Assembly (NCBI RefSeq): GCF_025947225.1
Contig: NZ_CP110005.1
Coordinates: 2,232,001-2,296,000 of the forward strand
Source: Flavobacterium sp. N2270
GTDB lineage: Bacteria > Bacteroidota > Bacteroidia > Flavobacteriales > Flavobacteriaceae
Length of the DNA: 64,000 bases
Direction: 5' to 3'
Part shown: one piece after another, positions 1-8,804 of the stretch
How positions within the stretch are numbered: the stretch's first letter is position 1
Layout of the letters: every line of letters begins with the position of its first letter
Program-made: the position numbers and the translations under genes
Notes under the pieces: model-generated
Told to the model about the DNA's origin: nothing
The model's database searches: none
Seen by the model: only the letters and a program-made list of their open reading frames with translations

Positions 1-2
1 TT

Positions 3-782
3 GGTGATGCTCTAAAGTTAACGCCTTGGGAATCGTTTACTAAAGATATTGTATTGTTATTCTTTATTCTAATACTTTTCTTTAATCAAAAATTCATAAA
101 TCCAATATTAGATAAAACTCCTATCAACTTAACCGTTTTTGCTACTTATTCTTTATGTTTATTCATGGCTTTTTATGTTTTACAGCATTTGCCTTTAATC
201 GATTTTAGAGCGTATAAAGTGGGCACAAATATTCAAAAAGGAATGGAAATCCCCGAAGGAGCTGAAAAAAGCGAATATGAAATGGTGTTCATTTATAAAA
301 TAAATGGTGTGGATACCGAAATTAGTTATGCTGATGTTATGGCTAATAAAATTCCTGAAGGAGCTGAATTTGTTGACAGAAAAGACAAACTAATCAAGCA
401 AGGTTATGTTCCGCCAATTCATGATTTCTCTATTGAAAAAGACGGAACAGATTATACTGATAGTGTTTTACAAGAACCAAAAGTTATGTTATTTATTTCG
501 TATGACTTAGATAAATCAAAAGATAAAGGAATGGAAGCTTTAGAAGAACTACATCAAAAAGCAATTGCAAAAGGATACTTGGTAATTGGTATGACTTCTT
601 CTAATCTTGAAACAATTGCTGCTTATAAAACTAAATTCAAACACACATTTGATTATTACTTTTGCGATGCAACAACTTTAAAAACAGTAGAAAGAGCAAA
701 TCCTAGTATTGTACTTTTAGAAAAAGGAACAATTGTTCAAAAAGTACACTTTAATGATATTGACAAATTAGACTTAAAATAA
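3..782 (+). CDS. BT_3928-like/DoxX-type membrane protein, C-terminal part (5' end outside window)
   Basis: The frame is open back to base 3 with no stop, so this is the 3' part of a longer gene; the TTG at 54 is only an internal codon. Two hydrophobic segments (bases 51-90 and about 110-200) are followed by a roughly 190-residue soluble domain that ends in a thioredoxin-fold-like stretch. Length, the membrane plus periplasmic layout, and the position before a TlpA-like protein and tpiA match the BT_3928 family of Bacteroidota, whose N-terminus is DoxX-like. Its exact role is unknown; a redox or envelope function is inferred from the thioredoxin neighbour only. Confidence 0.75.
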   Translation, partial: GDALKLTPWESFTKDIVLLFFILILFFNQKFINPILDKTPINLTVFATYSLCLFMAFYVLQHLPLIDFRAYKVGTNIQKGMEIPEGAEKSEYEMVFIYKINGVDTEISYADVMANKIPEGAEFVDRKDKLIKQGYVPPIHDFSIEKDGTDYTDSVLQEPKVMLFISYDLDKSKDKGMEALEELHQKAIAKGYLVIGMTSSNLETIAAYKTKFKHTFDYYFCDATTLKTVERANPSIVLLEKGTIVQKVHFNDIDKLDLK

Positions 783-881
783 AAAGTTAGTTAGCTAACA
801 ATAGCTAAACAATTGAGGTTTTATTAAGAAAATCTGATTTTACTAATTGTAATTTTATAAAAAATTTAAAACAATATTATT

Positions 882-1379
882 ATGAAAAAGATTATTTCAC
901 TATTTACAATAGCATTATTTACACTTTCTTGTTCGCAAGCACAACAAACAAAGTTTAAGCAAGAAGCCTTAGAAAATGTAATGGTAGATACTAATAATGA
1001 ATCTATTGCATTTAAAGATATTTTAAAAAAATACGAAGGAAAAACCATTGTTATTGATGTTTGGGCTTCGTGGTGTTCAGATTGTATCAAAGGAATGCCT
1101 AAACTAAAAGCATTACAAGCAAAATTTCCCGATGCAACTTACTTATTCATTTCTATGGATAAAAATTATGAATCATGGATAAAAGGAATTGCTAAATATG
1201 ATGTACAAGGAGAACACTATTTAACTTCAGACGGAATGAAAGGCGTTTTTGGAAAATCAGTGAAACTAAATTGGATTCCACGTTATATGATTGTTGATAA
1301 AACAGGTAAAATTGCATTATTTAAAGCTATTGAAGCTGATGATGAAAAAATTACAGAAACATTAAATGCATTAAAATAA
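882..1379 (+). CDS. TlpA/ResA-like thiol-disulfide oxidoreductase, probable lipoprotein
   Basis: The 165-aa protein starts with a lipoprotein-type signal (hydrophobic stretch then LFTLSC, Cys17), so it is probably tethered in the periplasm. The thioredoxin fold carries WASWCSDC with the redox pair Cys65 and Cys68; CSDC differs from the classical CGPC. The rest has the usual cis-Pro region (NWIPRYMIVD). The family reduces or shuffles disulfides in exported proteins. The stop codon overlaps the tpiA start by one base (TAATG), so the two genes are translated as one unit. The specific substrate cannot be told from sequence. Confidence 0.85.
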   Translation: MKKIISLFTIALFTLSCSQAQQTKFKQEALENVMVDTNNESIAFKDILKKYEGKTIVIDVWASWCSDCIKGMPKLKALQAKFPDATYLFISMDKNYESWIKGIAKYDVQGEHYLTSDGMKGVFGKSVKLNWIPRYMIVDKTGKIALFKAIEADDEKITETLNALK

Positions 1380-2128
1380 TGAGAAAAAATATAGTTGCAG
1401 GAAACTGGAAAATGCACAAAACGCATTCAGAAACAATTGCTTTAATTGAAGAAATTGTATTAAAAAAACAAAATACATCAACAGAAATTATTGTAGCACC
1501 AACGTTTGTTAACTTACAAACAGCAGTTACTATTTCTGAAGGAAATAATATAACTGTTGCGGCACAAAATATGCATCAAGCTGAAGGTGGCGCTTTTACA
1601 GGAGAAATTTCAGCATCAATGTTAACTAATATTGGTGTAAATACTGTAATTCTTGGTCATAGTGAAAGAAGAGCATATTTTCATGAAACAGATGCACTAT
1701 TAGCAAATAAAGTCGATACAGCTTTAAAACACAACATGCGTGTTATTTTTTGTTTTGGCGAAGAGTTAAAAGACCGTCAAATAAACAATCATTTTAATGT
1801 GGTGGAATACCAATTAAGAGATGCTTTATTTCATTTACAAAAAAGCGATTGGTCAAATATCATTTTAGCTTACGAACCTGTTTGGGCTATTGGAACAGGT
1901 GAAACTGCTTCTCCAGAACAAGCTCAAGAAATGCATGCGTTCATTCGTAGCTTAATTGAAAAAGTCTACGGAAACGATGTTGCTGAAAACGTTTCTATAC
2001 TTTATGGTGGAAGTGTAAAACCAGAAAATGCAAAAGAAATATTCTCTAAAAAAGATGTCGATGGTGGTTTAATTGGTGGAGCAGCATTAAAAGCAGACGA
2101 TTTCTTAGCAATTGTAAATGGGTTTTAA
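1379..2128 (+). CDS. tpiA: Triosephosphate isomerase
   Basis: This glycolytic enzyme interconverts dihydroxyacetone phosphate and glyceraldehyde 3-phosphate in the cytoplasm. At 249 aa it has normal length. It shows AGNWKMHK with catalytic Lys11, GHSERR with His94, YEPVWAIGTG with the catalytic base Glu166, and the phosphate-binding YGGSVKP and GGLIGGAAL loops near the C-terminus. It overlaps the preceding thioredoxin-like gene by one base, and the next gene follows after 3 bases, so it lies inside an operon. Confidence 0.98.
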   Translation: MRKNIVAGNWKMHKTHSETIALIEEIVLKKQNTSTEIIVAPTFVNLQTAVTISEGNNITVAAQNMHQAEGGAFTGEISASMLTNIGVNTVILGHSERRAYFHETDALLANKVDTALKHNMRVIFCFGEELKDRQINNHFNVVEYQLRDALFHLQKSDWSNIILAYEPVWAIGTGETASPEQAQEMHAFIRSLIEKVYGNDVAENVSILYGGSVKPENAKEIFSKKDVDGGLIGGAALKADDFLAIVNGF

Positions 2129-2131
2129 AAA

Positions 2132-2521
2132 ATGAAAAAAATACAAAAACTACTTTTAACCTTAATCCTAACAATAACTTCAATATCTTATGGACAAGAA
2201 GATTGTAAGAACTTTAGAAACGGAACTTTTAAACTAGTTGACAAAACTACAGGAACTGTTTTTTTAATTAAGCGTAAAGGAAACATACAAACGGAAGAAA
2301 TTGAAGGTGAAAAAGAAGGATATTCATTTCATGTAAATTGGATTTCCGATTGTAAGTACACTTTGTATCCTACAAAAGAAACTCTTGCAAAAAACAAAGA
2401 TTTTGCAGGTTATTTATATGTTGAAATAACAGAAGTTAGAGAAAAATCTATCATCATAAAAAGCACAATGAAAGAATATCCAGAAATGGAGATTTTTTCT
2501 GAACTTACAAAGTTAGACTAA
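2132..2521 (+). CDS. Small secreted protein of unknown function, paralogous to a cassette gene
   Basis: The 129-aa protein has a clear signal peptide (MKKIQ then a hydrophobic core, cleavage after SYG) and a mature domain with two cysteines, in ECDKN-like (EDCKNF) and SDCKY contexts. The pattern CK...FLIKRKGN...W.SDCKYTLYPT recurs in the cassette gene at 63357-63749 (QDCKILK...WINECEYNATMTE). The two are therefore members of one small exported family, one copy in the core genome and one in the mobile array. Function is not known. It starts 3 bases after tpiA and ends 4 bases before the DUF1304 gene. Confidence 0.8.
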   Translation: MKKIQKLLLTLILTITSISYGQEDCKNFRNGTFKLVDKTTGTVFLIKRKGNIQTEEIEGEKEGYSFHVNWISDCKYTLYPTKETLAKNKDFAGYLYVEITEVREKSIIIKSTMKEYPEMEIFSELTKLD

Positions 2522-2525
2522 TTTT

Positions 2526-2891
2526 ATGCATATTATTTCACAACTATTAATCGTTCTTGTAGCACTACTCCACTTGTATTTCTTATGGTTAGAAATGTTT
2601 GTATGGACCACAAAAGCCTATAAAGTATTTAGAAATTTTCCAAAAGATTTATTTGAGAAAACAAAAACTATGGCTGCCAATCAAGGTTTATATAACGGAT
2701 TTTTAGCAGCTGGATTAATTTGGTCTTTATTTATAACAGATGTTGTTTGGAGCAATAACATTGCATTATTCTTTTTAACATGCGTTGCTATTGCAGGTAT
2801 TTATGGTGCTTATTCTATTTCTAAAAAAATATTCTTTGTACAAAGTATTCCTGCTATTTTAGGAATTTTGAGTTTGATATTTTTAAAGTGA
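2526..2891 (+). CDS. DUF1304-family membrane protein
   Basis: A 121-aa protein with about four transmembrane helices covering most of its length. The N-terminal HLYFLWLEMFVW and the AANQGLYNGFLAAGL segment in the middle are typical of DUF1304 proteins, which are small inner-membrane proteins of unknown function. It is the last gene of the tpiA operon and ends just before a hairpin terminator. Confidence 0.8.
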   Translation: MHIISQLLIVLVALLHLYFLWLEMFVWTTKAYKVFRNFPKDLFEKTKTMAANQGLYNGFLAAGLIWSLFITDVVWSNNIALFFLTCVAIAGIYGAYSISKKIFFVQSIPAILGILSLIFLK

Positions 2892-2893
2892 GT

Positions 2894-2944
2894 ACAAATT
2901 GATTTTACTTTTTTTTAGATAAAATAAAATCAATTTGTTTTTGC
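2894..2944. terminator. Bidirectional hairpin terminator
   Basis: A perfect 14-bp inverted repeat (2894-2907 with 2925-2938) brackets a T/A-rich loop and is followed by a T-run. It lies between convergent genes; the stop codon of the minus-strand gene sits inside the left arm. It can serve both the tpiA operon and the YcxB-like gene. Confidence 0.7.
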
Positions 2945-3384
2945 TCAACAAAAAGCCTGTCAGGTAAATAAATACTTAATCCATTTTGTGGTTTAATTAC
3001 AATTCCTTTTTTAGTCTTTATTATTGACATTAAACCACTCCAATTTATTTCTCCAGAAGAAAATGGCCCTGAATGTTTAATATGTGTATCTGTAAATTCA
3101 AGTTCAATTTTATTTCCATTTATTTTACTTTCATTTCTATCCTTCAACCATTTATTTCTATCATAATAAAATTTAAAAAACTCATATATTCCAATTGCTG
3201 AAAATATCATAGACGAAAAACCGAACGCTTTATTCATATTAAAATAATATAAACAAACTCCGATTAAGACAAAAACTACTGCAAAAATAGGTTCAAATTT
3301 CTTTAGTTTAGCAATACTTATTAATTGGTCATAAGCTTCTTTATAATATTCTTCATCTGGATGAAAATTTAATTTAAAGTCCAT
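2905..3384 (-). CDS. YcxB-like membrane protein
   Basis: This 159-aa protein has two central transmembrane helices (about residues 33-50 and 54-70). They are followed by a C-terminal soluble domain with the pattern T.IKHSGPFSSGEINWSGL and a later KKGIVIKPQNGLSIYLP, which is characteristic of the YcxB-like domain. The function of that family is unknown. It is convergent with the DUF1304 gene. Confidence 0.65.
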   Translation of the reverse strand: MDFKLNFHPDEEYYKEAYDQLISIAKLKKFEPIFAVVFVLIGVCLYYFNMNKAFGFSSMIFSAIGIYEFFKFYYDRNKWLKDRNESKINGNKIELEFTDTHIKHSGPFSSGEINWSGLMSIIKTKKGIVIKPQNGLSIYLPDRLFVEQKQIDFILSKKK

Positions 3385-3416
3385 TATTACAATATTTTAA
3401 AAGTACAAACAAAATA

Positions 3417-4919
3417 TTAATCCTCTATATCAATTTGAAAACTATTCAAAAACTGAATCGATTTTTCAATATCGTAATGTAAAATTCTATCTTCACTTAC
3501 AAAAGGAACTTCTTCTCTATACGATTTAATAAACATTTCAATAAAATCACTCGATTTTAAGGGTCTTCTAAACTCTAAAGCTTGTGAAGCATTCATCAAT
3601 TCAATAGCTAAAATACGTTCTAAATTTTCAACAATTTTAAGCGTTTTAGTTGCTGCATTTGCTCCCATACTTACATGATCTTCTTGTCCGTTACTCGAAA
3701 CAATACTATCAATACTTGCTGGCGTAGCAAATTGTTTATTTTGACTTACAATACTTGCGGCAGTATATTGCGGAATCATAAATCCTGAATTTAAACCTGG
3801 ATCATTCACTAAAAAGGCAGGTAAACCTCTTAATCCTGAAATTAATTGGTAGGTTCTTCTTTCTGAGATACTTCCTAATTCAGCTAAACCTAATCCTAAA
3901 AAGTCCAAAGCTAAAGCTAATGGTTGTCCGTGGAAATTTCCGCCAGAAATAATTTGGTCTTCGCCCACAAAAATATTTGGGTTATCGGTAACCGAATTAA
4001 TTTCAGTACGAAAAACTTTCTTTACGTAATCAATAGTATCTTTACTCGCTCCATGTACTTGAGGAATACATCTAAATGAATACGGATCCTGTACATGTAC
4101 TTTTTCTTGTTCTATAATTTCACTTCCGTCTAAGAATTCTAACATTTTTTCGGCAGTAACAACCTGACCTTTATGCGGGCGAATTAAATGAATTAAATCG
4201 GTATATGGTTCTTTTCTTCCATCAAAACCTTCTAAAGAAACAGCTCCAATTAAATCGGCTAAATACGATAATTTACTTGCTTTTATTAAACTGTAAACTC
4301 CATATGCACCCATAAATTGAGTTCCGTTCAATAAAGCTAACCCTTCTTTTGATTTTAATATCAAAGGTTTCCAACCAAAACTTTCTAAAACTTTATGAGA
4401 AGGTTGTCTAAATCCATTATAATAAACTTCACCTTCACCTAAAAGAGGCAACGATAAATGAGCTAATGGAGACAAATCGCCAGAAGCTCCTAATGAACCT
4501 TGAGTATATATAACTGGTAAAACATCATTATTATAAAATGCAATTAAACGCTCAACCGTTTCTAACTGAACGCCAGAATGTCCGTAACTTAACGATTGAA
4601 CCTTAAGCAACAACATTAACTTCACAATCTCATGAGGTACTTCATCTCCAGTTCCACAAGCATGCGATTTTACTAAGTTTTCTTGAAGCTTAGATAAATT
4701 TTCTCCAGCAATTTTTACATTACAAAGCGAACCAAAACCTGTATTAATTCCGTAAATTGGCTTATCATGAGATTTCATTTTCTCATCTAAATAATTACGG
4801 CATTTTTCAATATTAATACGAGCTTCTTCTGATAATTCTAGTTTTAAATCATAAGAAATTATTTCATTAATTTTCTCAATAGATAATAAATCAGCGCTTA
4901 TATAATGTATCGTTTCCAT
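3417..4919 (-). CDS. hutH: Histidine ammonia-lyase
   Basis: The enzyme deaminates L-histidine to urocanate. The 500-aa sequence has the MIO-forming triad Ala145-Ser146-Gly147 in GSLGASGDLSPLAHL and the active-site Tyr56 in YGINTGFGSL. It also has the conserved GGNFHGQPLA and QEDHVSMG segments, so all key positions are intact. The rest of the Hut pathway (hutU, hutI) is not adjacent. The gene is divergent from gcvT. Confidence 0.96.
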   Translation of the reverse strand: METIHYISADLLSIEKINEIISYDLKLELSEEARINIEKCRNYLDEKMKSHDKPIYGINTGFGSLCNVKIAGENLSKLQENLVKSHACGTGDEVPHEIVKLMLLLKVQSLSYGHSGVQLETVERLIAFYNNDVLPVIYTQGSLGASGDLSPLAHLSLPLLGEGEVYYNGFRQPSHKVLESFGWKPLILKSKEGLALLNGTQFMGAYGVYSLIKASKLSYLADLIGAVSLEGFDGRKEPYTDLIHLIRPHKGQVVTAEKMLEFLDGSEIIEQEKVHVQDPYSFRCIPQVHGASKDTIDYVKKVFRTEINSVTDNPNIFVGEDQIISGGNFHGQPLALALDFLGLGLAELGSISERRTYQLISGLRGLPAFLVNDPGLNSGFMIPQYTAASIVSQNKQFATPASIDSIVSSNGQEDHVSMGANAATKTLKIVENLERILAIELMNASQALEFRRPLKSSDFIEMFIKSYREEVPFVSEDRILHYDIEKSIQFLNSFQIDIED

Positions 4920-5001
4920 GTTAAATTTTTATAAGCCCAAAATTCAACAAACAATTGTTAAAATGCAAGGTTTCATTAAGATAATCATCAATTTATTTTT
5001 A

Positions 5002-5032
5002 TTTGGAATAAAACTATGTATTTATACCTTCA
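5002..5032 (+). promoter_or_regulatory. Bacteroidota-type promoter for gcvT
   Basis: TTTG at 5002-5005 and TACCTTCA at 5025-5032 are separated by exactly 19 bp. This matches the TTTG-N19-TAnnTTTG layout except for two bases at the end of the -7 box. It lies 54 bp before the gcvT start. Confidence 0.55.
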
Positions 5033-5085
5033 AAAATTAAGAATTTTAATAAATTAGCCACTTCAAATTTTATACTATAATTATA

Positions 5086-6168
5086 ATGAAAAATACAGCT
5101 TTAACTCACGTTCATGAAAGTTTAGGAGCGAAAATGGTTCCATTTGCAGGTTACAATATGCCTGTGCAATATGAAGGTGTAAATGCAGAACATGAAATTG
5201 TTAGAACAGGTGTTGGAGTTTTTGATGTTTCTCACATGGGAGAATTTTTCCTAAAAGGAGAAAATGCATTAGCATTAATTCAAAAAGTAACTTCAAATGA
5301 CGCTTCTAAATTAGTTGATGGTAAAGCACAATATTCTTGTTTACCAAATAACGAAGGTGGAATTGTAGATGATTTAATTATTTATAAAATAGCTGATAAT
5401 CATTATATGCTTGTTGTAAACGCATCAAACATTGAAAAAGACTGGAATTGGATTTCGAAACATAACGACTTAGGTGTTGAAATGCAAGATTTATCAGATT
5501 CTTATTCTTTATTAGCGATTCAAGGTCCAAAAGCTGCTGAAGCAATGCAATCATTGACTTCAATTGATTTAGTTAATATGCCTTATTATACGTTTCAAAT
5601 TGGAGAATTTGCTGGTGTAGATAATGTAACGGTTTCTGCAACTGGTTATACTGGTTCTGGAGGTTTTGAAATTTATTTTAAAAATGAAGATGCTGAAACG
5701 ATTTGGAACAAAGTTTTTGAAGCCGGTGCATCTTTTGGTATTAAACCAATTGGATTAGCTGCAAGAGATACTTTGCGTTTAGAAATGGGATTTTGTCTAT
5801 ATGGAAACGATATTAACGATACAACTTCTCCTTTAGAAGCTGGTTTAGGTTGGATTACCAAATTTGATAAAGAATTTACCAATTCTGAAAATTTAAAGAA
5901 ACAAAAAGAAGCTGGTGTAACAAGAAAATTAGTTGCTTTTGAATTAACAGAAAGAGGAATTCCTCGTCACGATTATGAAATTGCTGATGCAAACGGAAAT
6001 GTAATAGGAATTGTAACTTCTGGAACTATGTCGCCATCACTTGGAAAAGCAATTGGTTTAGGATATGTACCTACTGCTCTATCAGCGATTGATTCAGAAA
6101 TTTTCATTCGAATTAGAAATAAAGACATTGCTGCAAAAGTGGTTAAATTACCTTTTTATAAGAAATAG
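5086..6168 (+). CDS. gcvT: Aminomethyltransferase, glycine cleavage T protein
   Basis: The T protein releases ammonia from the aminomethyl group carried by the H protein and transfers the carbon to tetrahydrofolate. At 360 aa it has full length. It opens with the conserved [20 protein letters not shown] and continues with [17 protein letters not shown] and [12 protein letters not shown]. It then has [18 protein letters not shown], and the C-terminal GCV_T_C domain with [18 protein letters not shown]. It stands alone; genes for the H and P proteins are not nearby. Confidence 0.97.
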   Translation: MKNTALTHVHESLGAKMVPFAGYNMPVQYEGVNAEHEIVRTGVGVFDVSHMGEFFLKGENALALIQKVTSNDASKLVDGKAQYSCLPNNEGGIVDDLIIYKIADNHYMLVVNASNIEKDWNWISKHNDLGVEMQDLSDSYSLLAIQGPKAAEAMQSLTSIDLVNMPYYTFQIGEFAGVDNVTVSATGYTGSGGFEIYFKNEDAETIWNKVFEAGASFGIKPIGLAARDTLRLEMGFCLYGNDINDTTSPLEAGLGWITKFDKEFTNSENLKKQKEAGVTRKLVAFELTERGIPRHDYEIADANGNVIGIVTSGTMSPSLGKAIGLGYVPTALSAIDSEIFIRIRNKDIAAKVVKLPFYKK

Positions 6169-6275
6169 CAACTTAAAAGAATCAAGAGCAAGAACAAATT
6201 TCAAGTGCTATAAAAAGCATGAATATTTTTTAAAAAAATTGAAGTTGAAACTTGAAATTGATTTTTAAAATGTCT

Positions 6276-6306
6276 TTTGAAATTGACCTTGAAATAATTA
6301 AATTTG
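6276..6306 (+). promoter_or_regulatory. Bacteroidota-type promoter for the YebC-family gene
   Basis: TTTG at 6276-6279 and TAAATTTG at 6299-6306 are separated by 19 bp, an exact match to TTTG-N19-TAnnTTTG. The downstream start codon is 20 bp away. Confidence 0.75.
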
Positions 6307-6326
6307 CACAGATTAAAAAATAAGAA

Positions 6327-7049
6327 ATGGGAAGAGCATTTGAATTTAGAAAAGCACGTAAAATGAAACGTTGGTCAGCAATGGCTAAAACGTTTACTCG
6401 TATAGGAAAAGATATCGTAATGGCAGTTAAAGAAGGAGGACCAAATCCTGAAACTAACTCGCGATTAAGAGCTGTAATACAAAATGCTAAGGCTGCGAAC
6501 ATGCCTAAAGATAATGTAGAGCGAGCAATTAAAAAAGCATCTGAAAAAGATACGGCAGATTTTAAAGAGGTATTATTTGAAGGTTATGCACCACACGGAA
6601 TTGCAATTTTAATTGAAACAGCTACTGATAATAACAACAGAACAGTTGCCAACATAAGAAGTTACTTTAATAAATGTAATGGAACTATGGGAACACAAGG
6701 TTCTGTAGAATTTATGTTTGATCATACTTGTAATTTTAGAATCCCAGCTGAAGGACAAGATGTTGAAGAACTTGAACTTGAAATGATTGATTTTGGGGTT
6801 GAAGAAATTTTTGCTGATGAAGATGGTATTTTAATGTATGCACCATTTGAAAGTTTTGGAGCTATTCAAAAAGAATTGGAAAACAGAGGTTTAGAAATAC
6901 TTTCTTCTGGCTTTGAGAGAATTCCACAAGTTACAAAAGAACTTACAGCAGAAGAAGCAGCAGACGTTGAAAAACTTTTAGAAAAAATTGAAGAAGACGA
7001 TGATGTAATGAATGTGTACCATTCTATGCAAGAAAATACAGAAGAATAA
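6327..7049 (+). CDS. YebC/PmpR/TACO1-family protein
   Basis: The 240-aa protein starts with MGRAFEFRKARK and continues through GGPNPETNSRLR and AKAANMPKDNVERAIKKA. It also has GYAPHGIAILIETATDNNNRT and the acidic C-terminal region, all hallmarks of the YebC family. Members have been described as transcriptional regulators and as translation factors that relieve ribosome stalling; which role applies here is not visible. It has its own consensus promoter and a strong terminator, so it is probably monocistronic. Confidence 0.92.
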   Translation: MGRAFEFRKARKMKRWSAMAKTFTRIGKDIVMAVKEGGPNPETNSRLRAVIQNAKAANMPKDNVERAIKKASEKDTADFKEVLFEGYAPHGIAILIETATDNNNRTVANIRSYFNKCNGTMGTQGSVEFMFDHTCNFRIPAEGQDVEELELEMIDFGVEEIFADEDGILMYAPFESFGAIQKELENRGLEILSSGFERIPQVTKELTAEEAADVEKLLEKIEEDDDVMNVYHSMQENTEE

Positions 7050-7057
7050 TTTCTTAT

Positions 7058-7089
7058 AAAAAAACCGCTGCAATTGTAGCGGTTTTTTT
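7058..7089. terminator. Bidirectional intrinsic terminator
   Basis: CCGCT (7065-7069) pairs with AGCGG (7078-7082) around a CAATTG core, with an A-run before and a T-run after. It sits between the convergent YebC and carboxypeptidase-regulatory-domain genes and can work in both directions. Confidence 0.85.
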
Positions 7090-7090
7090 A

Positions 7091-8113
7091 TCATTCTATC
7101 CCATAATTAGAAGGCAACATTAGTCCAACTTTTTTTTCTGAAAGAGCTCCAGAAAAATAAATTTTATCATAATTTGTAAATAAACCAAACTCATCAATTT
7201 CAAAATTATCTGTATGAAAAATAATTTTAGATTGTTCTTTATTATTATACAACAAACCAAACTCTGCAATAAAACCTTTTGATTTTAAATTACTTTCTTG
7301 AGGAAATATTATCACTTTTGTAGATTTATCAAAAGGACTATTAATAGTGAAATGATTTTTTGGGTTATCTTGAAAAGACTTATAAAACAATACAAACTTA
7401 TCTTTTCCCCAACTCATTTTTGCAAAATTTCTGAAAAACTGTAAAAGAGAACCATTAAATGCCTTTTCTCTATTTTTAACAATTTTAATACTATTTGAAG
7501 TCTCTTCAAATCTTGAAGTACCAATGTAAATACTCGAATAAATATCAGAATTTTTAATACTGTATTTATAAAACTTTGCTTCAAACGAATTTATATCAAA
7601 ATAAATCTTGTAGCCTAAAAAAGGATTATTAATAATTAATGGTTTATCTGCAAATGCTTTAAGTAAAAAATTATCGTTATCGTAAGTAAAGTATAATTCA
7701 TCTTCATTTTCAATTGTACACCTTTTTCCAGCTTTTGTAACTCCTAAAAACTGGTTTTTAAAAATAGTCAACATTTGTTTTCTTGAAAATTTATTGTTTG
7801 AAACGACCACTTCATTTAAATTTTCAATAGATTCTTGCATTATGAATTTATATCTTTTGTTAAAATCTATTTCTTTTAAATAAATTTTTTCATAACCAAC
7901 ATAACTTATCACTAATGGAGTGTTTATACTTGATTTAATTTCAAAAGAGAATTTCCCATCAATATCAGTTGTTGTTCCATAAGATGTTCCATCAAAATAA
8001 ATAAAAGCACCAAAAATAGGTTCTTCATTTGAATCTACAACGGTTCCTAGAATTGTTTGTGAATGTATTATAGAAGTAACAAATAAAAAAAAGAATAGTA
8101 TTATTTTTTTCAT
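7091..8113 (-). CDS. Secreted protein with a carboxypeptidase-like regulatory (CarboxypepD_reg-like) domain
   Basis: The 340-aa protein has a signal peptide (cleavage near IIHSQ) followed at residues 20-100 by a beta-sandwich domain. Its pattern is ILGTVVDSNEEPIFGA, then GTTTDIDGKFSFE, then ISYVGYE and LNEVVV, typical of the N-terminal domain of many Bacteroidota outer-membrane proteins. No TonB-dependent barrel or plug follows; the remaining 240 residues show no family I recognise. It begins one base after the end of the threonylcarbamoyl-AMP synthase gene, so the two are co-transcribed. Confidence 0.75.
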   Translation of the reverse strand: MKKIILFFFLFVTSIIHSQTILGTVVDSNEEPIFGAFIYFDGTSYGTTTDIDGKFSFEIKSSINTPLVISYVGYEKIYLKEIDFNKRYKFIMQESIENLNEVVVSNNKFSRKQMLTIFKNQFLGVTKAGKRCTIENEDELYFTYDNDNFLLKAFADKPLIINNPFLGYKIYFDINSFEAKFYKYSIKNSDIYSSIYIGTSRFEETSNSIKIVKNREKAFNGSLLQFFRNFAKMSWGKDKFVLFYKSFQDNPKNHFTINSPFDKSTKVIIFPQESNLKSKGFIAEFGLLYNNKEQSKIIFHTDNFEIDEFGLFTNYDKIYFSGALSEKKVGLMLPSNYGIE

Positions 8114-8114
8114 A

Positions 8115-8735
8115 TTACAAAATATCTAAACTTCCTTTTCCTTCACGAATAACTTCTGGCTCATAGCCTGTTAAATCAATTATGGTTGAAGCAATATTAT
8201 TTCCATAACCGCCATCAATTACTAAATCGACTTTATTCTGCCATTTTTCAAAAATTAATTCAGGATCGGTAGAATATTCTATTACTTCATCTTCATCATG
8301 TATCGATGTAGATACAATTGGATTTCCTAATAATTTTACAATTTCTAAGGCTATATTGTTGTCAGGAACACGAATACCAACTGTTTTCTTTTTACGAAAT
8401 TCTTTAGGCAAATCGTTATTTCCTGGCAAGATAAATGTATAAGGACCAGGTAAAGCTCTTTTTAAAATTTTAAAAGTAGAAGTATCTATTTGCTTTACAT
8501 AGTTTGAAATATTACTTAAATCGTTACAAATGAATGAAAAATTGGCTTTTTCTAATTTGATTCCTTTAATTTTAGCAATGCGTTCCAATGCTTTTGTATT
8601 CGTAATATCACATCCTAAACCGTAAACTGTATCGGTTGGATAAATAATTAAACCTCCATTTCGTAAAACATCAACTACTTTTTTAATAGCAGCTTCACTA
8701 GGTTTATCTTCGTATATTTTAATAAATTCTGCCAT
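8115..8735 (-). CDS. L-threonylcarbamoyladenylate synthase (YrdC/Sua5 family)
   Basis: This enzyme makes threonylcarbamoyl-AMP for the t6A37 modification of ANN-reading tRNAs. The 206-aa YrdC-type domain has YPTDTVYGLGCD, the K-x-R-type KKKTVGIRVPD segment, and SIHDEDE. The late DLVIDGG..ASTIIDL matches the nucleotide-binding end of the fold. It lacks the extra Sua5 C-terminal domain, so it is the short TsaC/YciO-like form; the two cannot be separated with certainty here. Confidence 0.9.
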   Translation of the reverse strand: MAEFIKIYEDKPSEAAIKKVVDVLRNGGLIIYPTDTVYGLGCDITNTKALERIAKIKGIKLEKANFSFICNDLSNISNYVKQIDTSTFKILKRALPGPYTFILPGNNDLPKEFRKKKTVGIRVPDNNIALEIVKLLGNPIVSTSIHDEDEVIEYSTDPELIFEKWQNKVDLVIDGGYGNNIASTIIDLTGYEPEVIREGKGSLDIL

Positions 8736-8804
8736 TTTTTTAAAGATTGTTAGATTATTAGACTGATGGGTTTTTAGATTCTATTGTAACGTTAAGGGTT
8801 TTAA